A stretch of 47,510 nucleotides of DNA from an uncultured Clostridium sp. (GTDB lineage Bacteria > Bacillota > Clostridia > Clostridiales > Clostridiaceae): positions 1-47,510 of the forward strand of contig URGW01000031.1 in the NCBI GenBank assembly GCA_900547475.1, in the 5' to 3' direction. Position 1 is the first letter of the stretch. Every line of letters begins with the position of its first letter. Both the position numbers and the translations under genes were made by a program. Positions 1 through 8,781 of the stretch are shown here, piece by piece. Under the pieces are notes generated by a model. It saw only the letters and a program-made list of their open reading frames with translations. It searched no databases and had not been told where the DNA came from.

Positions 1-66
1 TCTTAAGACGCAAGCTGGTAATTTGCCCTTATAGGGCTCATGAAAAACCACCAGCTTAGCTGGTGG
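1..66. mobile_element. Possible IS200/IS605-type element end (hairpins only)
   Basis: Two neighbouring hairpins are visible. GCCCT/AGGGC (25-29 and 33-37) has a 3-nt loop. CCACCAGC/GCTGGTGG (48-55 and 59-66) also has a 3-nt loop. No T-run follows the second hairpin, so it is a poor terminator. GC content is locally far above the surroundings. Subterminal hairpins of this kind are typical of IS200/IS605 ends and of the 3' part of TnpB-associated RNA. No transposase or tnpB frame lies inside the window, so this is a tentative call. It could be a structured 3' end of an upstream gene. Confidence 0.3.
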
Positions 67-145
67 ATATTTATTTGGAAAATATGCAAAATTCGACAAA
101 GCCGATAAATTTTAAAATATTCCGATTATAATTCTTAGAAAGTTC

Positions 146-182
146 AATTAACGTTTACATAAAAAATAAGCAAATATATACT
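146..182 (+). promoter_or_regulatory. Sigma-A promoter with overlapping cre/LacI-like half-site
   Basis: A -35 TTTACA (154-159) and a -10 TATACT (177-182) are separated by exactly 17 nt, about 50 nt before the lipoprotein start at 233. The sequence AACGTTTACA overlaps the -35. It matches the right half of the CcpA cre consensus (CGNTNWCA) well and the left half poorly. Binding there would block RNA polymerase. The promoter is directly visible. The operator identity is inferred. Confidence 0.55.
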
Positions 183-232
183 TAAGCTATCAAATAAATA
201 AAATTTATTGAGTATATATGGAGGGGAATGGA

Positions 233-2152
233 ATGAAAAGAAACAAACTGAAGAAATTAATAGCTATATCCATGGTAGTAACTATTAGTTTAACAGCATT
301 AGTTGGGTGCAGAAATAAGGATGAAGGCGGAAGTAATAATATTACAACTAATGGTAGTGTAGAAGGGGAAGGAGAAATATTGGATTCTGTTATAAGTGTA
401 GAAACGGCACTTAAAAACGCAAAGCTTGAAGGAGAAAGGGATAGTGTTGAAGGAACTGTATTAAGTACGTCAGTATACTTTACTCCAGGAGCAGCTGCTC
501 ATGGGAATCCATCTGTAAATGGTGGTCCAGAATGGTCAATGGAACCATTAATATATGATTATTTATGTGATTATAGTTCTAAACCAGAAAAGACATTTAA
601 ACCATCATTATTAGAGGAATATACATTTGAAGATAAGGTTTTGACATTGAAATTAAAGGAAAATCTTAAATGGAGTGATGGAACACCTATAACTTCAGAT
701 GATTTAATATGTAATATATTTATAGATATGACTGTAAATAATGTAGCCTGGTATGCGGAATCTGTAACGCAAATAGATGAATTAACAGTACAAATTAAAT
801 ATTCTAGGGAAGCTCAACTATTACTAGATTATATATTAAAATCTGCATTAAAATATCCAAAATCTGAATATGGTCAATTTGCAGCTATTTTTCAATCAAA
901 TTTTGAAAATAACAGAAGAATAAAAGAAGACGGTGGATATGAATTTACTGAAGAAGGGGATAAGAGTAATTCAGAAGCTACTACAGCTTTAAATAATTAT
1001 TTGCCAGATTTAATGAGTATAAAATGTTCTGGAGCTTATGTTCCAGTAAGTATGACTTCATCAGAAATGATATTTGAACAAAATAAATATTATAGAGTTC
1101 CATTATATATAGAAAAGATAAGAGGTATTAGACCAACAAGTACAGAATCAAACGCATTAGCAATTTCAAATGGTGATTATGATTTAGATGGTATGGGATT
1201 ATCACCAGACTTAGCTCAAAAAGTAGCAGAAAATAACTCAGATACAATTAGACAAATTCTTGTACCAGAGTTTAGTACTGTTGGGTTCTGTATGAATACT
1301 CAAAAGTATCCAAGTAACGATGTAAATGTTAGAAAGGCAATAGCTTATATTATTGATATTGCTCAAATAGCACCAGTATCAGAACCTGGTATGGTTAAAG
1401 GCGATGAATATGCAGTATGCCTTCCACCATCAGTTAGAGATAAGTATTTAAGTAAAGAGTTTTTAAGTAAATTAGATGATTATAGTTTAAATTTAGATAA
1501 GGCTACAGAATGTTTAGAGGCAGCTGGGTGGGCTAAAAAAGGAAATCAATGGGTTGATGCAAATGGTGAAAGCCCAGAAATAATAATTGCAGGGGCTGGT
1601 GAATATCCAAATCACGTAGTACTTGCAGAAGCAGCAGCTAATATGATGAAAGACTTTGGATTAAATGCAGTATTTACGCCAAAAGAAGCAGCAGCATATA
1701 ACGATTACGTTGCAACTGGCGATGCACATATGTCAGTAGATAACTTTGGTGGAACTATAAGTTTACAACATCCTCATGAAGCATATAGTGGAATTTGGTG
1801 GTACGGAAGTAGAGGGATGAACTTGGAATTCCCAGAAGAAGGATTACTTTCTTGGAAGAATGAAGAGACTGGAGAGGATTTTGCTTATGGTGAAAATCTA
1901 AATGCATTATTTAATGCATCTACAGATGAGGAAATATCAGAAATTACGGAAGAGTTTGCTCAATTCTTTAATGATAACGTATGGTTTATTCCAGTAACAG
2001 AGAAGAACTATATTGTTAGAATTCATAATCCAAAGTTATCAATGCCGGAAGCAGAAGCTGGAGTTGAAACTAATAATTTCTATTGGTCAGGTACAATAAG
2101 TAGTATCATAGGTAAATCAATTAGAAGTGAAGAGTTATATTATATTAAGTAA
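233..2152 (+). CDS. ABC transporter substrate-binding lipoprotein, Opp/Dpp (SBP_bac_5) family
   Basis: Extracellular binding protein for the transporter encoded just downstream. The start at 233 is chosen because GGAGGGG (220-226) lies 6 nt upstream; an in-frame ATG at 218 has no such site. The 639-residue protein starts with a lysine-rich signal peptide and a lipobox LVGC, with Cys26 the likely lipidated residue. A low-complexity Gly/Asn/Glu linker follows, then the family-5 domain with the typical LKENLKWSDGTPITSDDL segment. Length is somewhat above the usual 540-600. Family 5 proteins bind peptides, but several, such as those of Thermotoga, bind cello- or manno-oligosaccharides. The setting next to mannan genes makes a glycan ligand possible, but this is inference. 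A 12-bp hairpin follows the gene. Confidence 0.9.
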   Translation: MKRNKLKKLIAISMVVTISLTALVGCRNKDEGGSNNITTNGSVEGEGEILDSVISVETALKNAKLEGERDSVEGTVLSTSVYFTPGAAAHGNPSVNGGPEWSMEPLIYDYLCDYSSKPEKTFKPSLLEEYTFEDKVLTLKLKENLKWSDGTPITSDDLICNIFIDMTVNNVAWYAESVTQIDELTVQIKYSREAQLLLDYILKSALKYPKSEYGQFAAIFQSNFENNRRIKEDGGYEFTEEGDKSNSEATTALNNYLPDLMSIKCSGAYVPVSMTSSEMIFEQNKYYRVPLYIEKIRGIRPTSTESNALAISNGDYDLDGMGLSPDLAQKVAENNSDTIRQILVPEFSTVGFCMNTQKYPSNDVNVRKAIAYIIDIAQIAPVSEPGMVKGDEYAVCLPPSVRDKYLSKEFLSKLDDYSLNLDKATECLEAAGWAKKGNQWVDANGESPEIIIAGAGEYPNHVVLAEAAANMMKDFGLNAVFTPKEAAAYNDYVATGDAHMSVDNFGGTISLQHPHEAYSGIWWYGSRGMNLEFPEEGLLSWKNEETGEDFAYGENLNALFNASTDEEISEITEEFAQFFNDNVWFIPVTEKNYIVRIHNPKLSMPEAEAGVETNNFYWSGTISSIIGKSIRSEELYYIK

Positions 2153-2173
2153 TTAGTTTATTAAATAAGTTAG

Positions 2174-2204
2174 AATAAGGGTTGTATATAAAACAACCCT
2201 TATT
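2174..2204 (+). promoter_or_regulatory. Intergenic hairpin between binding protein and permeases
   Basis: A perfect 12-bp stem (2174-2185 with 2193-2204) and a 7-nt loop lie between the lipoprotein stop and the permease start. There is only a weak T-rich tail. It looks like an mRNA-stabilising or partial-termination hairpin that keeps binding-protein transcript in excess over the membrane components. Confidence 0.6.
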
Positions 2205-2225
2205 TACAAATATGAGGTGAATAAT

Positions 2226-3200
2226 ATGAAGAAATTGGTAACTTGTATTTTAACAATGATAGTTTCATTATTATTAATATTCTTTGTTATACAATCAATG
2301 CCTGGAGATCCAGTAAAAACATTAGCTCAAGATTATATAAGGACTGGTCAAATGACATATGATCAAGCGTATAATAAAGCAAAATTAGCGTTGAACTATG
2401 ATCCAGATGAGCCGGTTTTAAATAGATTTGTTACTTATGTAAAAGGAATAGCCACAGGAAATTTAGGACAATCAATGTCATTTAAAGAATCAGTATCAAC
2501 AATAGTTTTAGAAGCATTACCTTGGACATTATTAGTATGTTCAATATCACTATTCTTATCTTTTTCGGTAGGAGTAATATTAGGTATATATGTAGCTTGG
2601 AAGAGAAGTAAGGTTTTAGAGGGCGTTTTAACAGGATATCAAGCAATATTAGGGTCAATTCCAGATTATATAGTTGCTTATTTATTAGTTTTATTATTTT
2701 CACTTATTTTGGGATTATTTCCATCGAAGGGTGCATATAGCTCTACAGTTACACCAGGATTTAATTTTGAATTTATTATAAGTGTATTAAAGCATGCAGC
2801 TTTACCAATTTTAGCATATTTTTTAACAACATTAGCTGGCTGGATAATGGGTATGAAAGCAAATTGCTTATCTGTTTTAGGAGAAGATTATATAAATTAT
2901 GCTAAAGCTAGAGGTATATCAAATAAGAGAATAATATTTAGTTATTTAGGAAGAAATGCAATGCTTCCGATGGTAACAAGTGTTGCTATATCATTTGGAA
3001 TGATGTTTGGGGGATCACCTTTAATAGAAAACCTGTTTGTATATCCGGGAGTGGGATATTATTTAACAACAGCTATTTCAAGAAGAGATTATCCTCTAAT
3101 GCAAGGGATGTTTTTAATGATAATAGTTATGGTTTTATTATCTGGTGTTTTTGCTGAATTCTTAAATACTAGGTTAAATCCGAGATTAAGGGAGAAGTAA
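2226..3200 (+). CDS. ABC transporter permease, OppB/DppB type
   Basis: First membrane subunit of the Opp-type importer. I choose ATG 2226 (324 aa) because GAGGTGA ends 5 nt upstream; the alternative GTG at 2217 lies inside that site. Residues about 5-25 form the first membrane helix, followed by the extracytoplasmic MPGDPV stretch typical of OppB proteins. Further hydrophobic segments cover roughly 95-130, 140-170, 190-215, 250-275 and 295-315. The cytoplasmic EAA-like loop is seen as EDYINYAKARGISNKRI. It is followed 3 nt later by the OppC-type gene, whose ribosome binding site lies in the end of this gene, so the two are translationally linked. Confidence 0.92.
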   Translation: MKKLVTCILTMIVSLLLIFFVIQSMPGDPVKTLAQDYIRTGQMTYDQAYNKAKLALNYDPDEPVLNRFVTYVKGIATGNLGQSMSFKESVSTIVLEALPWTLLVCSISLFLSFSVGVILGIYVAWKRSKVLEGVLTGYQAILGSIPDYIVAYLLVLLFSLILGLFPSKGAYSSTVTPGFNFEFIISVLKHAALPILAYFLTTLAGWIMGMKANCLSVLGEDYINYAKARGISNKRIIFSYLGRNAMLPMVTSVAISFGMMFGGSPLIENLFVYPGVGYYLTTAISRRDYPLMQGMFLMIIVMVLLSGVFAEFLNTRLNPRLREK

Positions 3201-3203
3201 AAT

Positions 3204-4112
3204 ATGAGTAGGTCAATAAGCTTAAATAAAAAAAATACATTTGAAAAGGAAGGAAGTTTTTTAACTTCATTAAAAGAATTTTTTCAAGTAATTTGGAATA
3301 ATAAAATGTCTAGAATAGGATTTCTTATATTAATGTTTTTCTTAATACTTGCAATAGTAGGACCAATGATAGTGGGATACCCAGCATCTAATTACTTAAA
3401 TAGATTAAAACCACCATCAGCAGCAAATTGGTTAGGTACTGACTATGCTGGGAGAGATATTTTTGCATTATTTATTAATGGTTCAAGATCTGTTTTATTA
3501 GTTGCATTTTATGCTGCTATATTTTCTATTATATTCGCTTGTGGAATAGGGATTACAGCTGGGTTAATTGGGGGAAAGACAGATACATTTTTAATGTTGA
3601 TAACAGATATAGTATTAACAATGCCAACATTACCAGTAACAATGGTATTATCTATGGTTATTAATGTGAGTAGTGATGTATTATTTGGATTAGTATTAAG
3701 CTTATGGTCATGGGCAGGACTTGCAAAGGCTATTAGATCTCAAGTACTAGTAATAAGAAATAAAGATTTTATTGAAGCAAGTAGGGTAATGGGAATAAGT
3801 ACAATAAATATAATTTTAAAAGATGTAATTCCTAATATAACTTCCTTTATTGCAATTAACTTTATTTCAATAATGAAAGGTGCAATAATGACATCAGTCT
3901 CTTTAATGGTTTTAGGATTAGTTCCATTCCAAGGTAGTCATTGGGGAATGATGATTAATATGGCTATGTCTCAATCAGCAGTTTTATATGGTGGTCTTGG
4001 TCCAATAGTTTATTTCATGACTCCGATAATGGGAATTGTTTTATTCCAATTAGGATGTTATTTCTTTGCAAATGGGTTAGATGAAGCTATGAATCCAAGA
4101 TTACGTAAATAG
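3204..4112 (+). CDS. ABC transporter permease, OppC/DppC type
   Basis: Second membrane subunit, 302 aa. A GGAGAAG ribosome binding site in the last codons of the upstream gene precedes ATG 3204. An N-terminal cytoplasmic stretch of about 35 residues leads to the first helix. The conserved NWLGTDYAGRDIFA motif, characteristic of OppC/DppC, follows in the periplasm-facing loop. The EAA loop is visible as DFIEASRVMGISTINII, the contact site for the ATPases. The C-terminal ending NPRLRK is typical. It forms one operon with the genes from 2226 to 6182. Confidence 0.93.
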   Translation: MSRSISLNKKNTFEKEGSFLTSLKEFFQVIWNNKMSRIGFLILMFFLILAIVGPMIVGYPASNYLNRLKPPSAANWLGTDYAGRDIFALFINGSRSVLLVAFYAAIFSIIFACGIGITAGLIGGKTDTFLMLITDIVLTMPTLPVTMVLSMVINVSSDVLFGLVLSLWSWAGLAKAIRSQVLVIRNKDFIEASRVMGISTINIILKDVIPNITSFIAINFISIMKGAIMTSVSLMVLGLVPFQGSHWGMMINMAMSQSAVLYGGLGPIVYFMTPIMGIVLFQLGCYFFANGLDEAMNPRLRK

Positions 4113-4126
4113 TAGGAGGAAATAAC

Positions 4127-5170
4127 ATGAAAAAGCAGCCTTTAATAGAAGTAAAAAATTTAACAATAGAATTCTTTTTAAAAAATGGTAAGTTAAGAGC
4201 TTGCGACGATGTATCATTTACAATATATAAAAATGAAACTCTTGGTATCATAGGGGAGAGTGGTAGTGGAAAATCTACGCTTGCATCTGGAATATTAAAT
4301 TTAGTACAGTCTCCAGGCAAAATAACAAGTGGAGAAGTATACTATTATGATGATGAAAATAATAAAATAAATTTATTAGATTTAAAAGTTAATGAATTCA
4401 ATGAATATAGATGGAAAGAAATAGCGACAGTGTTCCAGGCAGCACAAAATGCATTAAATCCAGTTTTAAAAATAAAAGAGCACTTTATTGAAACTGTATT
4501 GGCTCATGATACTGAGAAAAAAATTGATGATATTATAAAAAAAGCAGAAGAAGTATTAAAATTTGTTAGATTAGATACTAATGTATTAGAATATTACCCA
4601 CATCAATTAAGTGGGGGAATGAAACAAAGAGTTTTAATTGCACTAAGCTTAATATTAGATCCAAAAGTAATATTGCTAGATGAACCAACTACTGCATTAG
4701 ATGTTATAACACAATGGTATATATTAGATCTTTTGAGAGATATACATGAAAAATTAGGAGTAACATTAATATTCTTAACTCACGATATTTCAGTTATATC
4801 AGGAGTTATAGATAGAATTGCAGTTATGTATGCTGGAGAACTTGTTGAATATGGAGATGTTGTTGAAGTATTTAATGAACCATCTCATCCTTATACAAAG
4901 GGATTATTAAATGCAATACCAACTTTATATGATGATGTTACACAAAGAAAAGCTATACCAGGAAATCCACCTAACTTAATTCAAGATTTCAAAGAATGCA
5001 AATTCTCACCGCGTTGCAGTATATTTATAGATGGAAAGTGCAAAGCAGATAGAGAGAAAACGAAGATAATGTATTCTATTAATGATAATAAGTGTACGAG
5101 ATGTTACTATTTTGCAGAAGCTTTTAGTGGCGAATCATCAGTTGGAGTAACTGCAGAGGAAGGTGTATAA
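4127..5170 (+). CDS. ABC transporter ATP-binding protein, OppD/DppD type
   Basis: Cytoplasmic ATPase subunit, 347 aa, with AGGAGG at 4113-4118 before the ATG. Walker A is GESGSGKST, the signature motif is LSGGMKQR, and Walker B with the catalytic Glu is VILLDEPTTALD. The H-loop is LTHD. The C-terminal oligopeptide-transporter extension includes the PxxPP segment GNPPNL and a cysteine cluster (CKFSPRCSIFIDGKC), which in this family can bind an iron-sulfur cluster. It pairs with the next gene as a heterodimer. The spacing to the next start is 1 nt. Confidence 0.94.
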   Translation: MKKQPLIEVKNLTIEFFLKNGKLRACDDVSFTIYKNETLGIIGESGSGKSTLASGILNLVQSPGKITSGEVYYYDDENNKINLLDLKVNEFNEYRWKEIATVFQAAQNALNPVLKIKEHFIETVLAHDTEKKIDDIIKKAEEVLKFVRLDTNVLEYYPHQLSGGMKQRVLIALSLILDPKVILLDEPTTALDVITQWYILDLLRDIHEKLGVTLIFLTHDISVISGVIDRIAVMYAGELVEYGDVVEVFNEPSHPYTKGLLNAIPTLYDDVTQRKAIPGNPPNLIQDFKECKFSPRCSIFIDGKCKADREKTKIMYSINDNKCTRCYYFAEAFSGESSVGVTAEEGV

Positions 5171-5171
5171 A

Positions 5172-6182
5172 ATGAATTTATTAAAAGTTGATAATTTAAG
5201 TATTGAATTTGATAATAGAGTAAATAAAAAACAAAAGGTTACAGTTTTATCTGATATTAACTTAGAGGTAGAAGAAGGAGAAATAGTAGCTGTAGTTGGG
5301 GAAAGTGGATGTGGAAAAACTACATTAGGAAAATTAATTGTAGGTATTCATAAACAAACTAAAGGTACTATTAAGTACAAAGGGAAAGAAATTAGTAAAC
5401 TAAAAAGAGCTGAATTTAAAGATTATAGATTGGGGGTTCAAATGGTTCATCAAGACTCATTTGCGGCATTAAACCCAAATAGAACTATATTTCAGTCATT
5501 GGCGATGCCTTTATTACAACATAAAATTGTTAAAAATAAGACAGAAGCTGAAGAAATATTAAAGGAATATTTTGCTGAGGTTGGATTAGTCCCTCAAGAA
5601 CAGTTCTTATATAAGTATCCACATCAATTAAGTGGTGGACAAAGACAAAGAATATTACTTGCAAGAGCACTTTCTGTTAAACCTAAACTAATAGTTGCTG
5701 ATGAACCAGTATCTATGGTTGACGTATCATTAAGAATAGCATTAATAGATTTAATGACGAAAATGAATAAAAAGTATAATATTTCTTTTGTTTATATTAC
5801 ACATGATTTAGCAACAGCAAGATATATAGCTAAAAATGGAAGACTTGTAGTAATGTATTTAGGTAAAATAATAGAATTAAATAATATTTATGATGCAATA
5901 GATAATCCAAAGCATCCATATTTCCATGCATTATTAGCAGCGGTACCACAAACTGTAGGAAAGAGATCAGATGGAGGTTCTAAAGAATTACCACTAAGAA
6001 CTTTAGATATGCCTAGTATAATAAATCCACCATCAGGATGCAAATTCCATACGAGATGTCCATATTATACAGAAAAATGTAAGAAGGAAGAACCTGCATT
6101 GAAAGAGTATAAGGGGGGATATGTAGCATGCCATCATGTAGAACAAATAGAGGGTATAAGAAAAAAAGACAAAGCAATATAG
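5172..6182 (+). CDS. ABC transporter ATP-binding protein, OppF/DppF type
   Basis: Second ATPase subunit. ATG 5172 (336 aa) is preferred over the in-frame GTG at 5163, because the GAGGAAGG site (5156-5163) lies 8 nt upstream of it. Walker A is GESGCGKTT, the signature is LSGGQRQR, and Walker B reads LIVADEPVSMVD. The OppF-type C-terminus has CKFHTRCPYYTEKC. Together with 2226-5170 it makes a complete heterodimeric importer. Its last 55 bases overlap the start of the small membrane protein that follows. Confidence 0.94.
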   Translation: MNLLKVDNLSIEFDNRVNKKQKVTVLSDINLEVEEGEIVAVVGESGCGKTTLGKLIVGIHKQTKGTIKYKGKEISKLKRAEFKDYRLGVQMVHQDSFAALNPNRTIFQSLAMPLLQHKIVKNKTEAEEILKEYFAEVGLVPQEQFLYKYPHQLSGGQRQRILLARALSVKPKLIVADEPVSMVDVSLRIALIDLMTKMNKKYNISFVYITHDLATARYIAKNGRLVVMYLGKIIELNNIYDAIDNPKHPYFHALLAAVPQTVGKRSDGGSKELPLRTLDMPSIINPPSGCKFHTRCPYYTEKCKKEEPALKEYKGGYVACHHVEQIEGIRKKDKAI

Positions 6183-6400
6183 AGTTAGATGCTATACTTA
6201 AGTTTATTAAATTTATACAAGTACTATCAGGTGGGATGTTAGGAATTTCTATATTAGGGCTTATTTTAGTAGGAAATGACATACAAGCTAGAGTTTTATA
6301 TACTATGGTTATTGTAGTTAATATAGTAATGATTTTTGGCGGCATTATTCCAATAAGGATATTAGAGAAGAAGAGTAAAAATGAATCAGCTAAATTATAA
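6128..6400 (+). CDS. Small two-helix membrane protein, unknown function
   Basis: A 90-residue protein that I do not recognise. A basic N-terminus of about 20 residues precedes two hydrophobic segments at about 27-47 and 56-77, and the C-terminus is charged. ATG 6128 lies inside the end of the ATPase gene (55-nt overlap) with AGGGGGGA at 6112-6119, 8 nt upstream. This suggests translational coupling to the transporter operon. An internal Met at codon 37 would remove the first helix, so the long form is favoured. It could be a transporter accessory or simply a linked gene. Confidence 0.65.
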   Translation: MPSCRTNRGYKKKRQSNIELDAILKFIKFIQVLSGGMLGISILGLILVGNDIQARVLYTMVIVVNIVMIFGGIIPIRILEKKSKNESAKL

Positions 6401-6465
6401 TAGTTTATATATTTAATTCTATAAGTAAGTATTAGCTTAAAGAGAATTATATAGGAGGAGCGTAT

Positions 6466-6663
6466 ATGAGAGATAGAAGTGAAAAGAACGCATTAGAACT
6501 TGCTTTGCATCTTTTTAAAATCGGAGAATTAATTGCTCAAATGGATGAAAAAATAAATATAGAAAAAGATGAAGAATTAAAAAGAATTTATATAAATGAA
6601 AGAGAAGATATGTATAGCACTCAAATAGATATAATTCATAGATTAAGAGAGCTAGATATATAA
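6466..6663 (+). CDS. Small charged helical protein, unknown function
   Basis: A 65-residue soluble protein rich in Glu, Lys, Arg and Ile, predicted almost entirely helical with heptad-like spacing. It has no Cys and no membrane segment. AGGAGG at 6452-6457 precedes ATG 6466, and a strong terminator begins at its stop codon, so it is a real last gene of the transporter operon. No family is recognised. Small coiled-coil proteins like this can be regulatory or structural; the sequence does not decide. Confidence 0.65.
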   Translation: MRDRSEKNALELALHLFKIGELIAQMDEKINIEKDEELKRIYINEREDMYSTQIDIIHRLRELDI

Positions 6664-6705
6664 AAATTATACTCTCCTAAAGACTTTAGGAGAGTATAAT
6701 TTTTT
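6662..6705. terminator. Strong bidirectional terminator
   Basis: A near-perfect stem of 16 or more base pairs starts right at the stop codon of the 65-aa gene and is followed by TTTTTT. The reverse strand also ends in an A/T-rich tail, so it can also end the converging kinase transcript from 6738. Confidence 0.9.
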
Positions 6706-6737
6706 GAAATATATTGATATTATTTTTTAGGTATATA

Positions 6738-8504
6738 TTAATTATTTTCTTTTATAATAAAAGGCAATGTAAGAATCATAGAAGTACCTTTATCTTTTAT
6801 ACCTAATATTTTAAGTCCAAATTCACTACCATATTTAAGTTGAAGTCTTCTATTTATATTTCTTAAAGCAATACCTTTAAAGTTACTATTTCTATCATTA
6901 ATATAGTCATTTAATTCTTTAAGTTTTTTTTCATCAATACCTATTCCATTATCAGAAATAGTTATGATTAAATAGTTATTAAATTTTTCACCTTTAATAG
7001 TTATTTTTCCTTCACCATCACATTCACTAAAACCATGGAATATAGAGTTTTCAATTAAAGGTTGAATTATCATTTTTATTATCTCACATTGAAGAAGACT
7101 ATTAGGTACTAAATTTTCAATTGTAAAGATTTGATCAAATCTTATTTTTTGTAGATAAATATAGTTATCAATTATAGATAGTTCTTTTTCTAAAGTTACA
7201 GTATTAATTTTTCTATTCATACTATATCTAATAATTGAACCAAAGCATTGAGCCATTTTAGAAGTATCTAAGTCTCCATTTATTTCAGCCATCATATGAA
7301 TAGATTCTAAAGTATTATATATAAAATGTGGATTAATTTGATTTTGAAGTTGGCGTAATTCTAAATCTTTTTGTTCAAGTTTGGTCTTATAGTTGATAGT
7401 AATTAAGTTGTTAATACGATATTTCATTTGATTATATGATTTAAATAGTGAGCCTAATTCGTCATCGTGTTTATAAGATAAATGTTGATTTAAGTTTTTT
7501 TCAATATTATTTAAGCTCATATTTTCAACTAGTGTTTGTATTGGTTTAAATAGTCTTTTTATAAAGAATATAAATAATATAAGCATTAGAATTAATAAAC
7601 ATATTAAATTACTTAAAAAAAAGAAAAAATATATATAATTAGATTTATGAATATTATAGTTAGGTGTAGAGTTTACTATCGTCCAGTTTAGTTCAGATAT
7701 ATTATCATTAAAAAGTAAGTATTTAGTATTATTATATTTAATACTATCTGTAGAGTTATAAATTGCTAAATCTATAAATGATAACTTGTCCGAAAAATTA
7801 GTATCTGTTGTAGCTATTAAAGAGCCAGTATTATCATAAATAGATAATACTTGATTATTATATTGTAAGTTGGTAGTTAATAAATTTTTTAATTTATCAA
7901 TTGACATTGTAAGCAAGAGAATACCATTAACTTTATTTGTAGCAAAATCTACAATTTGTCGTGTTAATCCAATTAGTTTTTCTTCATTTTTAGGTGAATC
8001 AAAAATATCACTTGATAATAAATTAGTAAAAAGAACAGTTCCAGAATGAGATGATAATGCTTCATATAGCCAAGTTTCATTAATTGGATTTTTGTTTTTT
8101 TCATTATAGTTGTTTCGTATAGAAGATACATTATTACCATCTAAATCATAAATGAAGGCACCATTTATAGATGAATTTTGTACTAGCATCATATCACATA
8201 CTTTTTTTAAATAAATATAGTTAGAGATATTATCAATGTTTTTTTCACTTAAGATAGTATGTAAGTTTTCTAAGTCAGGTGCAAGTAATGGATACTTAGA
8301 TGCATCAGAAATGTTATTGATTTTATCTTTTATTTGATAACTTAATATTTCATTAGAGCTTTTATTAAGTTGTTTAACTCTAGAAAGTTCGTACTTAGAA
8401 TACGAATATAAACTAATAGATGTAATTAAAAAATAAATAAAATATATCAATAAGAATATTAATAATGTTAATTTTTTTATTGATAAATTTTTTGATAAAA
8501 GCAT
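6738..8504 (-). CDS. Sensor histidine kinase, YesM/LytS type (cassette A)
   Basis: Membrane sensor kinase of 588 aa on the minus strand, with AGGAG 7 nt before the start. Order of parts: a membrane helix at about 12-33, an extracytoplasmic dCache-like region to about 285, a second helix at about 290-315, HAMP linker, the His_kinase segment NQINPHFIYNTLE with phospho-acceptor His393, then a HATPase domain with the N box region PLIENSIFHG and the G box DNGIGI. It is divergent from its partner response regulator at 8782. It is closely similar and equal in length to the kinase at 20865. The ligand is probably a mannan oligosaccharide from context, perhaps presented by the anchored binding protein at 10063. 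Confidence 0.92.
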   Translation of the reverse strand: MLLSKNLSIKKLTLLIFLLIYFIYFLITSISLYSYSKYELSRVKQLNKSSNEILSYQIKDKINNISDASKYPLLAPDLENLHTILSEKNIDNISNYIYLKKVCDMMLVQNSSINGAFIYDLDGNNVSSIRNNYNEKNKNPINETWLYEALSSHSGTVLFTNLLSSDIFDSPKNEEKLIGLTRQIVDFATNKVNGILLLTMSIDKLKNLLTTNLQYNNQVLSIYDNTGSLIATTDTNFSDKLSFIDLAIYNSTDSIKYNNTKYLLFNDNISELNWTIVNSTPNYNIHKSNYIYFFFFLSNLICLLILMLILFIFFIKRLFKPIQTLVENMSLNNIEKNLNQHLSYKHDDELGSLFKSYNQMKYRINNLITINYKTKLEQKDLELRQLQNQINPHFIYNTLESIHMMAEINGDLDTSKMAQCFGSIIRYSMNRKINTVTLEKELSIIDNYIYLQKIRFDQIFTIENLVPNSLLQCEIIKMIIQPLIENSIFHGFSECDGEGKITIKGEKFNNYLIITISDNGIGIDEKKLKELNDYINDRNSNFKGIALRNINRRLQLKYGSEFGLKILGIKDKGTSMILTLPFIIKENN

Positions 8505-8781
8505 AAAATTCTCCTTTCGTTAATAGAAAAGTTAAACAATAAATACCTAAATTTTAAAAACAAAATAAAATTTTAAAAATAATTTAATATTTACCATAAT
8601 TAATGTATAATTTTAATATAAATCAAAAGAATATAATATTCAATAAAGATAAATGGAGAAAAAAGAATTTTTTTGAGTTTAATTAGAGTTTTTTTGTAAA
8701 GCTTATCAATAGGTATTAACTAATTTAATATGAAGGAGTTTCAAATGATAAATATTATATAAGCAGTTTTTAGGAGGATAT
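8505..8781. promoter_or_regulatory. Divergent intergenic region of cassette A
   Basis: An extremely AT-rich 277-bp region between the divergent kinase and regulator genes must carry promoters for both. No -35/-10 pair with good spacing stands out. A short open frame of five codons (8745-8762) with a GAAGGAG site precedes the regulator's own AGGAGG. No clear inverted-repeat operator is seen. Confidence 0.4.

Noticed and set aside
8745..8762. Five-codon open frame with a GAAGGAG site before the cassette A regulator
   Set aside because: Too short to judge, not repeated before the paralogous regulator at 22732, and no attenuator hairpin follows it.
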